From assembly GCF_024519725.1 (NCBI RefSeq), contig NZ_JALJRK010000006.1, positions 62,001 through 126,000 of the forward strand: a DNA stretch of 64,000 nt. The letters are read 5' to 3'. Numbering within the stretch: position 1 is the first letter of the stretch; every line of letters begins with the position of its first letter. Below the pieces are notes generated by a model. The model ran no database searches. It saw only the letters and a list, made by a program, of their open reading frames with translations, and was not told the DNA's origin. The stretch is from Microvirga sp. Mcv34. GTDB taxonomy: Bacteria > Pseudomonadota > Alphaproteobacteria > Rhizobiales > Beijerinckiaceae. Below are positions 43,543-51,953 of the stretch, piece by piece. The translations under genes were made by a program, and so were the position numbers.

Positions 43543-44906
43543 GGCCGCAGAGCCTCCGGTCTCGCGTCACGGCCGGCATTGTCCAGTCGCGCAGATGCGG
43601 CGGTCAGGGCGCGTGCCGCTCTCTGCATATTGTCATCGATCCGTGCCTTGATGTCTTCTTCGAGCCGGGCCTGGGGTTCGGGCGTGGGAAGCCCCCGTGG
43701 CACGCGCACGAGGTCCCTCCAGCGTTCCAGCTCCATGGCCTCCGCTCCGTTCAGTGGCGGTCGTGTCAGGGCATCGCGAGCATCGCTCACGAGCCTCGCC
43801 ACCTCAGCGTCCGATCGTTCCGCCAAAGCCGCCTCAAGCAAGCGCACGGAGCGCCACAGCCGCACTAGTTCGGATCTGCGAAAGGTCACCATCTCGTCGA
43901 AAATGATATTGACCAGCTCATATCGTGCGGCCGAAAGGCTGGCGTCGAAAAGGCTTTTGGTGAAAAGCCCATTCTGTTGGAATGGATTACCGTCCGATGT
44001 CCCGTCGGCCCGATAGACGACCGGAGAAATCGGCAATCGCGCAACCGCAGGATCGAGCAGCAGCGCTTGGCCTTCGGGCGACAAGACGAAATCGACAAAG
44101 CGTTCGGCACCGCTCCGATTGGCCGCGTCGGTTAGAATCGCGATGCTGGCGGGCACGAACAGCGTCTCCTCTGGAAGAGCAAACCGGGTAGATCCCTTCG
44201 GCATGCCCTCCGGGTTCGCGAGGAAGTCGATTGACGGACCAATCCCGAACCGACCGCGGGCAACCCCAGCAGCGACGCCGAAGCTGCGTGCCGTCACGGT
44301 CGCGAGATTGCCACCAACCTCAGACCACATGCCCCACCCGCGGTCCCACCCGTAGACCTGGAGAATGGCCTCGACCATGAGGTGCATCGTACCCGACCGC
44401 GACGGGGAGCTGATGCCGATATGTCCGGCATAGATGGGGGCCGCGAGATCACCCCAGCGTTTTGGGACCGGCAATTCCCGCTGCTCGATGTAGTTGGGAT
44501 TGTACACGAACCCGTAACCCGACAGGGCAAAACCGAGATATGTTAGGTCCGGATCGTTGACGGGATAGCCGGCGATTAGGTCCGGCGCTCCCGTGGAGCG
44601 GGGCTTCAACACGGCCAGCCGTCCTGCGCGCTTCAGGATCTCGAAAGCATCCGGCGCCGACGCCCAGAAAATGTCGGCCCTGTGCCTCCCGCCCGCGATG
44701 TCGGCGATGGCCGTCGTCGTCTTGCGCTGGACGAATTCAAGGGAGATTTCAGGATTGCGGGTGCTGAAAGCGGTTTGGAACAGTTCGAGAACCTGCGGCG
44801 GAAAGGATGTCAGGACACGCACCTTTTCAGCCGCCATGGCCGTCGCGGCGGTCGGGACCGCAGGGGCGAGCAATACAGCCAGGCAAAAGAAGAATGTGCG
44901 AACCAT
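43539..44906 (-). CDS. PgtC-like periplasmic binding protein of the sensory operon
   Basis: I start at the ATG at 44906 because it begins a proper signal peptide (MVRTFFFCLAVLLAPAVPTAATAMA); the frame is open to 44963. The 455-residue protein is a paralogue of the importer binding protein at 38769-40091. Matching segments include VRVLTSFPPQVLELFQTAF, DIFWASAPDAFEILKRAG and ISSPSRSGTMHLMVEAIL, and it shares the unusual helical C-terminal tail. No permease belongs to this operon. By analogy with Salmonella PgtC, which acts with PgtB/PgtA in induction, it is probably the ligand sensor. Confidence 0.87.
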   Translation of the reverse strand: MVRTFFFCLAVLLAPAVPTAATAMAAEKVRVLTSFPPQVLELFQTAFSTRNPEISLEFVQRKTTTAIADIAGGRHRADIFWASAPDAFEILKRAGRLAVLKPRSTGAPDLIAGYPVNDPDLTYLGFALSGYGFVYNPNYIEQRELPVPKRWGDLAAPIYAGHIGISSPSRSGTMHLMVEAILQVYGWDRGWGMWSEVGGNLATVTARSFGVAAGVARGRFGIGPSIDFLANPEGMPKGSTRFALPEETLFVPASIAILTDAANRSGAERFVDFVLSPEGQALLLDPAVARLPISPVVYRADGTSDGNPFQQNGLFTKSLFDASLSAARYELVNIIFDEMVTFRRSELVRLWRSVRLLEAALAERSDAEVARLVSDARDALTRPPLNGAEAMELERWRDLVRVPRGLPTPEPQARLEEDIKARIDDNMQRAARALTAASARLDNAGRDARPEALRP

Positions 44907-45040
44907 GAACAGATGAAGCGGCCAGTGTCGGGCTGCATCATAGGCCCGAGACGGACCGGGCAATCAAGTCATTCTTCAAAAAGCAAAGTACGTCATTCGG
45001 CCAGCTCAGACGTGCTTGAGTTGGCAGACGACGGCGAAAA

Positions 45041-45859
45041 TCAGAACAGCGTCTCCCGTATCGTCCTCCAGCTTTCAGCGTCGGGAGCGCAGATAATGCC
45101 TCCGGTATGAAGGGTTGGGCGATATGGTGATCCGTCGAACCGTGCGGAATATCCGCCCGCTTCGCGATGGAGGAGCCAGCCGGCCGCGTGGTCCCACGGC
45201 ATGAGCTTCGATTGAACAAGGAAATGGCTATGCCCGGCGGCTGCCATTCGATACTCGTGTGCGGCGCAGCGATAACATGCGACGGCTCCGAATCCGGTCA
45301 GGTTCGCCGCCACGGTCGATCGCATGGGTTCCTGCATATGATTCCAGGATGCACAGCCTGACATCTCCTGAACGGGAAGCGGAGCTGCGACCCGGAGGTC
45401 GACACGAGCGCCGGACATCTGGATCCACGCCCCCTCTCCTCGAATGGCAATTGCGGTGTCATCGCCGACCGGGTCATGAATCCAACCGGCAACGATCTCT
45501 CCCCGCATCACGGCTGCCACCATCACCCCGAACAATGGAAGACCCGAAGCAAAATTCTTGGTTCCGTCCACCGGATCGATCAGGAGAGCAAGCTCTGCAT
45601 CCGCCAGCTTATTCAGCAGCGAGGGATCACGCTCCGCGGCCTCCTCGCCGACCATCACAGCCTGCGGGAAGATTCGTCTCAGCCCGCTGCTGATCATCCG
45701 TTCGGCTGCCTCATCGGCATCCGTCACGAGATCCAAGGCCGACGATTTTTGCCGGACCTCGTGGGCTGCCAGGTTCCGGAAGCGGGGCATGATCTCGACC
45801 CTTGCGACTTCGCGGAGAAGCTGATCCACAGCTTCGGCATCACGGGTCGAGAACGGCAT
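45041..45859 (-). CDS. Inositol monophosphatase family protein
   Basis: The 272-residue enzyme has all family metal-site motifs: GEEAAE, LLIDPVDGTKNFASG and WDHAAGWLLHREAGG. It hydrolyses small phosphomonoesters such as inositol-1-phosphate or histidinol phosphate with Mg2+. It is the last gene of a LacI-linked importer operon and sits next to a second family member, with which it shares only moderate similarity. Two such genes in tandem suggest two related substrates. Confidence 0.88.
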   Translation of the reverse strand: MPFSTRDAEAVDQLLREVARVEIMPRFRNLAAHEVRQKSSALDLVTDADEAAERMISSGLRRIFPQAVMVGEEAAERDPSLLNKLADAELALLIDPVDGTKNFASGLPLFGVMVAAVMRGEIVAGWIHDPVGDDTAIAIRGEGAWIQMSGARVDLRVAAPLPVQEMSGCASWNHMQEPMRSTVAANLTGFGAVACYRCAAHEYRMAAAGHSHFLVQSKLMPWDHAAGWLLHREAGGYSARFDGSPYRPTLHTGGIICAPDAESWRTIRETLF

Positions 45860-45947
45860 GGGGAATCGCTTTCATAGTATCCAGGATGGTAAAATTCCGG
45901 ACGCTGGACAGGATAGAGTTGTCGCCATTCTGCATCGAGGATCCGAG

Positions 45948-46778
45948 TCAGGTCATTCCCATCGCTTTGACGAGAGAGTCCTTCAAGCCCGAGGTGCAGC
46001 CGAGCACGATGTTGCCGTCGCGCAGGCCCGCATCGGCAAGGAAGTCGTTCGCCCAGCCTCCGGCTTCCTCGATCAACAGCAGCCCGGCCAATGCATCCCA
46101 CGAGTTCATGTGCAGTTCGCAATAGCCGTCGATCCGGCCGGCCGCCACATAAGCGAGGGCGAGCGCGCCGGATCCGCCGCGCCGGACGCCGGCCCCATCC
46201 GCCAAAATCCGGTCCACGAGTTCGACATATCGGGTGAGTGGCAGGCGGGTCGACCAGCCCGCCTCGATGGTCGCCGATTGCATATCGGCCAAACCGCTGA
46301 CCCGGATCGGCTCGCCATTCAGGGTTGCTCCCCCGTCGCGCTCCGAAGCGAATAACTCGTCATGCATCGGATCGTAGATGATCCCGATCTGCATCCGACC
46401 ATCGCGGACATAGGCAATGGAGATGCAGAACTGCGAAATGCCGCGCACGAAGTTCGCGGTGCCGTCGATAGGATCCACCACCCAGACATCGCGGTCGAAC
46501 GATCCTCCCCCCTCCTCACCGAAGAAGGCATCCTCAGGAAAGCTATCCAGCAATCGCATTCGGATCAGGTTCTCGACCTCTGCGTCGACAGCCGAGAGGT
46601 AGTCCTGATGGCCTTTGAGATTGATGCCGGTCGTGCCCGGACGCCCGTTGAAACGGCGGCGGGCCAAGGCCCCGGCTTCGCGAGCAACCGCGCATGCAAC
46701 GGAGAATCTGAGATCGGCTCTCTCTGCTACAGGCAAAGAAGCAGTATCTGAAGCCCTGGCAATGTTCGAGAAGGCCAT
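45948..46778 (-). CDS. Inositol monophosphatase family protein
   Basis: The 276-residue enzyme has GEEGGG, VWVVDPIDGTANFVRG and WDALAGLLLIEEAGG, so the metal-binding Asp/Glu residues are all present. An N-terminal helix (FSVACAVAREAGALARRRF) is typical. It starts 15 bp after the tyrosine-phosphatase gene and is followed by the other family member. Context suggests hydrolysis of an imported phosphate ester rather than inositol biosynthesis. Confidence 0.9.
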   Translation of the reverse strand: MAFSNIARASDTASLPVAERADLRFSVACAVAREAGALARRRFNGRPGTTGINLKGHQDYLSAVDAEVENLIRMRLLDSFPEDAFFGEEGGGSFDRDVWVVDPIDGTANFVRGISQFCISIAYVRDGRMQIGIIYDPMHDELFASERDGGATLNGEPIRVSGLADMQSATIEAGWSTRLPLTRYVELVDRILADGAGVRRGGSGALALAYVAAGRIDGYCELHMNSWDALAGLLLIEEAGGWANDFLADAGLRDGNIVLGCTSGLKDSLVKAMGMT

Positions 46779-46793
46779 AAGGGTCTGTCCTGG

Positions 46794-47417
46794 TTATCGA
46801 ATGGTGGAAATGGCCGGCGGGGCGTCATGCTTATCGCTCTCGATCCGCTGGATCCAAGCAGCTGCGTAACGTGCGGCCGCGATCAGCATCGGCTTCGGCG
46901 TTTCCATCCATTCATCGGGGTGAAGCTCGCGCGTGACACGCAGGTGGTCGATGGCGGAATCGAGGTTCGGGAAGCGGTCAGGAAGCTGGACATGGATGTA
47001 TAGGGCCGCGAGGATCACGGATCGGCTGCGACCGCCGCGGCAGTGCAACAGGACATTGCCGCGGCGCCGATGGGGATAGGTGCAGCGGTCGGGCAGTTGC
47101 TGATGGAGAGCGCCGTCGAGCAGGTAATAGCCTGCAAGCAGCATCGTGTCCGGGTTACCCGCATCGTCGATGAGGCCAAGCTTGTAGTTTCGAACCGGTC
47201 CGTGAGGCGACGCGATTTCCGAGGCTCCCACGCCGGCCGTGTAGTCAATGTCGAGATTGACGGCGCAGTTCACCACGATGGCGATGTCGTTCATCTCGAG
47301 CATTTCCCTGTCCGAAGCCGCGTTTGCGTCCCCGACATAGAGCTTGACGCCAAAGGGCGGGAGATCATCGACGATCAGGCTCATCGGAGGACGGGGAAAG
47401 TTGAACTGGGTTGCCAT
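46794..47417 (-). CDS. Tyrosine/dual-specificity phosphatase-like protein
   Basis: The start taken is the ATG at 47417 (207 residues); a start at 47438 is possible. The cysteine phosphatase P-loop is clear as NVLLHCRGGRSRSVILAALY (HCx5RS). An upstream Asp in YKLGLIDDAGNPD is a possible general acid. Such domains dephosphorylate proteins, phosphoinositides or inositol phosphates. It lies between an ABC ATPase gene and two inositol-monophosphatase genes, which favours a small-molecule phosphate substrate. Confidence 0.82.
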   Translation of the reverse strand: MATQFNFPRPPMSLIVDDLPPFGVKLYVGDANAASDREMLEMNDIAIVVNCAVNLDIDYTAGVGASEIASPHGPVRNYKLGLIDDAGNPDTMLLAGYYLLDGALHQQLPDRCTYPHRRRGNVLLHCRGGRSRSVILAALYIHVQLPDRFPNLDSAIDHLRVTRELHPDEWMETPKPMLIAAARYAAAWIQRIESDKHDAPPAISTIR

Positions 47418-47471
47418 CTTATATCCTAAACTCTTCAACGTATTGCCGCGACAGTCGGAGGCGTTCTGCCT

Positions 47472-48596
47472 TCAGGCCGCATGGGATGTTCCGAGAACTT
47501 GTTGTTGCAGTGCGACCCGGTTTCCGGCCTTGTCGAAGAAGGTGAGCTGGTCAGCGGGAAACTCGATCCAAATGTTCTTCCTCGACAAGGAGGTTTCGAA
47601 GCGCGGAATGAGCGCCGTGACCCGGTGTCCCTTGACCGAGAGAGAAATGATCGTCTGCGACCCGGTGGGCTGAACGACGTCGACTTCGGCCGGCAGACTG
47701 AACGGACCCTGCCGCTCGACGATCGTGATGTTCTCCGGGCGGATCGCGAACGTCACGGGGCCGTCCCCGCATTGCAGACGCGCCGGAGCGGGAATATTGC
47801 TGTCCTCGAAGCGCACGACGCGTTCGCTGCCGTTCGTGCTCAGAACTCCTTCGAAAAGGTTGATCTTGGGATCGCCGATGAACTCGGCAACGAAGAGATT
47901 GGCGGGATTGTGATAGATTTCATATGGCGATCCCTGCTGCTGGATAACGCCGTCCTTCATCACGACGACTATATCCGACATGGTCAGCGCCTCGACCTGA
48001 TCGTGCGTGACATAGACCGTCGTCGCCTGCAACTCACGATGCATGCGCTTCAGCTCCGTCCGCATCTCGGTCCTGAGCTTCGCGTCGAGGTTGGACAGAG
48101 GCTCGTCCATGAGCAGGATTGAGTTGCGTGCCGCGATCAGACGGGCCACAGCGACGCGCTGCTGCTGACCACCCGATAGTTCCGACGGATAGCGGTCGGA
48201 TAGTCCCGTCAGCTGGACCTTCGCGAGTGCCTCGGCGAGACGATCCTCAATCACCTTCTTTGGCTGCTTCGCCTCCGAGAGCGCCAAGGTGATGTTCCGG
48301 TCGACCTTCATGTTGGGCCAAAGCGCATAGCTTTGGAAAATGAAGCCGAGTCCGCGCCGCTCGGGCGGAACGAAAACGCCGGTACCGCTGGAATAAACCG
48401 TCTTGCCGCCAAGCACGACCTCCCCCGTAGTAGCCTGCTCGAGGCCCGCGATAACGCGCAAGGTCGTGGTCTTGCCGCAGCCTGACGGTCCGAGGAGGGT
48501 CACGAAACTTCCCTTCGGAATGTCGAGGTCCAGGCTCGGAAGGGCCAGATGGCTTCCGTACGACTTGGTGATGTTTCTGAGGGTGATTTCAGACAT
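47472..48596 (-). CDS. ABC transporter ATP-binding protein, Fe3+/AfuC type
   Basis: The ATG at 48596 gives 374 residues; a GTG two codons earlier is an alternative. Walker A GPSGCGKTT, signature [15 protein letters not shown], Walker B ILLMDEPLSNLDAK and a C-terminal TOBE domain (VTFAIRPENITIVERQG) are all present. It is similar to, but clearly distinct from, the ATPase at 35828-36925. It serves the permease and binding protein encoded just upstream. Confidence 0.92.
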   Translation of the reverse strand: MSEITLRNITKSYGSHLALPSLDLDIPKGSFVTLLGPSGCGKTTTLRVIAGLEQATTGEVVLGGKTVYSSGTGVFVPPERRGLGFIFQSYALWPNMKVDRNITLALSEAKQPKKVIEDRLAEALAKVQLTGLSDRYPSELSGGQQQRVAVARLIAARNSILLMDEPLSNLDAKLRTEMRTELKRMHRELQATTVYVTHDQVEALTMSDIVVVMKDGVIQQQGSPYEIYHNPANLFVAEFIGDPKINLFEGVLSTNGSERVVRFEDSNIPAPARLQCGDGPVTFAIRPENITIVERQGPFSLPAEVDVVQPTGSQTIISLSVKGHRVTALIPRFETSLSRKNIWIEFPADQLTFFDKAGNRVALQQQVLGTSHAA

Positions 48597-48631
48597 GGGC
48601 ACTCTCTCGTGCGGAAGCCATTCGGAACGGG

Positions 48632-49870
48632 TTAGCGGCTCGTCTCGGCCATCCAGAAGTCACTGATCTTCGCGATGTTGTCCCTCACGAATTCAGGCGA
48701 TGCCGTGAGCTTCCGAGCCTTGGGCCACATTTCGCTGTAGGGCGGAGGCGGAACGTCGGTGCGCGGCGAAAAGGTGCCGACCTGATAGAATGCCGCCATG
48801 CCCTGCAGGAGTTCAAGGGACTTCCCGGACCGGAACGGTGCCTTCAGTTCCGAGTTGCCGCTCAGATCCTTGCTGCCCATAAGGAAAGCCACGAAGAGTT
48901 TCGCGGCATTCGGATGCGGCGCCTGTCCAGCGACCGCCACAAAGGTCGGGTAGGAGAACAGGGCCGACGGCGTCAGGTCATAGGGAACCGCATTCGCGTA
49001 GTTGTCGCTCTGGTTCTTGGTCAGATAGTGGATGACCGAGAATGCCATCGGCGGCTTGGCCTGGCCACGAAGACCAACGGCTGTGGCAATCTTCGAGCTG
49101 TTGTCGGAGATGACGATATCGTTTGCGATCAGCCGGTGAAGGAACTCGTAGCCGGCGTTCTCGACTCCGGATGTGAGTTCTAGCTTCTTGCCATAGTGCT
49201 GCTCGTAGGCCTTCTGCATGTCGTCGGAATGCTCGACGATGGCCGCCAGCATCATCAGCGTCGTGAGCGAGCCAGCCGGTGACTTCATGGAGAAACGACC
49301 CTTCCATTGCGGCTCGGTGAGCTCCCATAGGGTCTTGATCGGCGGCTGCGGGTGGGTTTCCGAATTGTAGAAGACACCATAAGCCTCGATCACGTGCGTC
49401 AGCAGAGGCTCGCGGTGCTCCGCAGGGATCTTGTCCGTCAGGTAGGAAGGCACGTAATTGACGATGCGGTGATTGGGGAGCAGGTCGAACACCATCTGTT
49501 CGGTGCCACCTGAATAGACAACGTCAGCCGCATACACACCGGCCTGATGCTCACGCACGATCTTCTCGATGGTCTTCTCAGAGCCCAGATCATAGGCCTT
49601 GACCTTGATCTCCGGATGGAATTTCGCGAAATCCTCGGCAACCTTCAGCATCGTGCCGGTGGAGGAATAGACAACGACCTCTCCCTCCTTCTTTGCATTG
49701 GCGATGACCTCGTCCCAATTCTCGTTCTTCTGGTAAGGGCCGAGCTGGCTCTTCTGCAACCAGGCGTCCCATTTCGGGTCGGATGTCTGCGCAAGTGCCG
49801 GCGCCACCAATGCGAGGCTAAGGGCGCCAGCAGCGATCCATGTTCCGGCGCTGCGAAATGTCAGTGTCAT
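48632..49870 (-). CDS. Periplasmic substrate-binding protein, Fe3+/AfuA type
   Basis: The 412-residue protein has a signal peptide (AGTWIAAGALSLALVAPALAQ). The family-1/AfuA-like binding domain has GEVVVYSSTGTMLKVAEDFAKFHPEIKVKAYDLGSEKTIEKI and ADVVYSGGTEQMV. It lacks the long helical tail of the two PgtC-like paralogues, so it belongs to a different clade. In Actinobacillus, AfuA of this superfamily binds hexose phosphates rather than iron. The phosphatases downstream suggest a phosphorylated ligand here. Confidence 0.88.
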   Translation of the reverse strand: MTLTFRSAGTWIAAGALSLALVAPALAQTSDPKWDAWLQKSQLGPYQKNENWDEVIANAKKEGEVVVYSSTGTMLKVAEDFAKFHPEIKVKAYDLGSEKTIEKIVREHQAGVYAADVVYSGGTEQMVFDLLPNHRIVNYVPSYLTDKIPAEHREPLLTHVIEAYGVFYNSETHPQPPIKTLWELTEPQWKGRFSMKSPAGSLTTLMMLAAIVEHSDDMQKAYEQHYGKKLELTSGVENAGYEFLHRLIANDIVISDNSSKIATAVGLRGQAKPPMAFSVIHYLTKNQSDNYANAVPYDLTPSALFSYPTFVAVAGQAPHPNAAKLFVAFLMGSKDLSGNSELKAPFRSGKSLELLQGMAAFYQVGTFSPRTDVPPPPYSEMWPKARKLTASPEFVRDNIAKISDFWMAETSR

Positions 49871-49918
49871 GATGGGCTTCCTCCTTCTCTTCTCGTTACG
49901 ACAAGTTAAATCAAAGCT

Positions 49919-51754
49919 TCAGACCGCTCCGATCCTCATCTTCGTTGACAAGGCACGGACGAGCAGGTTGACCGCAATGACGATGGCAACGAGCATCACG
50001 GTGGCGACGCCGACAAGCTGCGGCATATCCTGGTTCTGGTAGTTGTAGATGACGCCTGCGAGTACGTTCGTCGAAGGCGTGACGAGAAGAATGATGAGCG
50101 ACAGCTCTCGCATGATGCTGATGAAGCTCAGCAGCATGCCGGAGAGAAGCCCACCAGCCGCGATGGGCACGATGATCCGAAGCATTCGGCGAATCCAGCC
50201 GATGCCTTGGACGCGTGCAGCCTCCTCCAGCGACTTGTCGATCTGCAGTAGCGCCGCGATGCCGGTGCGCGAGGTGAAGGGCAGCGTCTTGACCGAGCAG
50301 ATCAGGACGAGTAGCGCGAAGGTGCCGTAGAGAGCAGGGATCGGCCCGAATGGACGGGCGAACATACCGATATAGATCGCTCCGAAGGCGAGAGCCGGGA
50401 AGATATACGGTAGGAAAGCCACCATCTCGAGCGTCCGCGAGGTGAGCGAACCGCGCGTCCTGACCACCACGTAGCCGATGAGAAAGCCGAAGATTCCTGT
50501 CGTCATGGCCGTGAGGAACGCGAGCTTGAGACTGTTCCAGGTGGCATCGAGGATATTGCTGTTGTCGACGAGCGCGGCCTGCAGCTGATCAACGCCCTCA
50601 CCTCCTCCGCCGATCCAGTAATGCAGGGTCAGGTTGCCGAAGCTGTAATTGCCGGCCGTCTTGATCAGCGATTGCAGGACCAGCAGGACGAGCGGGAACG
50701 CGACAGCAGCCGTCATGAGCAGCATGACGAGGAAGAAGAGCGGCCATCGCCATGACCCCAGATCGATCTCCTTGCTGCGGAAGCCCTTGCCGGACAAGGT
50801 CACGAAACTCTTGCGGACTCCAATGAGGCGCTGGTTGATGAAGATGAACAGGCACGCGAGAACGACGAGAACCAGAGCGAGGAGAAAACCATCGCCCGCA
50901 TTACGGGTCCCCATGGCGGCATAGATCTGCGTCGGCAGCACGTAATAGCGCACCGGCATACCGAGGACAGCGGGCGTTCCGAACGATCCGACCACCCGGA
51001 TGAACGTCATCACCACAGCGGAACCGATCGCAGGCAGCAGCAGCGGAGCCGTGATCCACAGAAACTGCTTGAGACGGGAAAGGCCTGCCATGGCTCCCGC
51101 CTCCTCGAGCTGGCTGTCGACGCTCGTGATCGAGCTCGACACGGAGAGGTAGGCGTAGACGTAGTAATGCAGCGACAGGCAGATGATGATCGGGATCGGG
51201 CCATAGGCGATCCAATCCGGCGGCTGGACGCCGAAGAAATACGCGAAGGCGCCTGAAGCTCCGCCAATGCGGTCGTTCTTGAAGAACGTGATCCAGGCGA
51301 GCGCCATCACCCACGAAGGCAACATGTAGGGGATCATCACAAGCGTATGCAGAAAATTCCGGAACGGGATGTTCGTACGGACGATCAGCCAAGCGAATCC
51401 TGCGCCGAAGGCAAGGCAGATGATGGTGGCGGCGAATGCCGTGATGAGCGAGTTGAAGAACGGTTTGTAGAAAATCGCCCAGGAGAGACGACCGGCGAAG
51501 ACGCGCTCGTAGTGAAACCATGTGAAGTCGCCCGGCTGGGCCTTCGGCAAATAGGCGCGGTCATAAGGCTGGACGGTAAGTGTCTCTCGGATCAGCTCGA
51601 ACAGTGGCACGAGAACCAGTCCCCCCAACACGATGGCGAGGAGGATGCCCAATAGGCGTTCGGGCTGGGTGAAGGATTGCCAGAGGCGACTGGCGACGGC
51701 TCCTGTCGAAGGGACACGCGATGGGGTGTGCGCTGGTGCCGCCGAGCTCGTCAT
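49919..51754 (-). CDS. ABC transporter permease with two fused TM domains, Fe3+/AfuB type
   Basis: The 611-residue membrane protein has about twelve helices and two EAA loops (QLEEAGAMAGLSRLKQFLWITAPLLLPA and LEEAARVQGIGWIRRMLRIIVPIAAGG). It is first in the importer operon and lies 144 bp downstream of an 18-bp palindrome that should be the LacI operator. The gene is complete; the N-terminus up to residue 20 is polar and cytoplasmic. Confidence 0.92.
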   Translation of the reverse strand: MTSSAAPAHTPSRVPSTGAVASRLWQSFTQPERLLGILLAIVLGGLVLVPLFELIRETLTVQPYDRAYLPKAQPGDFTWFHYERVFAGRLSWAIFYKPFFNSLITAFAATIICLAFGAGFAWLIVRTNIPFRNFLHTLVMIPYMLPSWVMALAWITFFKNDRIGGASGAFAYFFGVQPPDWIAYGPIPIIICLSLHYYVYAYLSVSSSITSVDSQLEEAGAMAGLSRLKQFLWITAPLLLPAIGSAVVMTFIRVVGSFGTPAVLGMPVRYYVLPTQIYAAMGTRNAGDGFLLALVLVVLACLFIFINQRLIGVRKSFVTLSGKGFRSKEIDLGSWRWPLFFLVMLLMTAAVAFPLVLLVLQSLIKTAGNYSFGNLTLHYWIGGGGEGVDQLQAALVDNSNILDATWNSLKLAFLTAMTTGIFGFLIGYVVVRTRGSLTSRTLEMVAFLPYIFPALAFGAIYIGMFARPFGPIPALYGTFALLVLICSVKTLPFTSRTGIAALLQIDKSLEEAARVQGIGWIRRMLRIIVPIAAGGLLSGMLLSFISIMRELSLIILLVTPSTNVLAGVIYNYQNQDMPQLVGVATVMLVAIVIAVNLLVRALSTKMRIGAV

Positions 51755-51897
51755 TCCGCTCCATCCTTCCCGAGGCCGGAATCCGGCCCGATAGCGTTTC
51801 CCGTGGCGTCTGACATTCGGGTGCTCTCATTCGGCTTGGCCGGACGGGCGGTCAGTTCGCTGATCTTCTCCCCACTTTGGAGCGAAGCACCGTTAGG

Positions 51898-51915
51898 TTT
51901 GCACACGTGTGCAAA
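51898..51915. promoter_or_regulatory. LacI-family operator, 18-bp perfect palindrome
   Basis: TTTGCACACGTGTGCAAA is fully self-complementary with a CpG centre, as is common for LacI-family operators. It lies between the LacI-family gene and the permease gene of the importer operon, upstream of the latter by 144 bp. Confidence 0.8.
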
Positions 51916-51953
51916 GGTTGCAAGAGCCAATCTGAGCAAGAAATGATCTTGGA

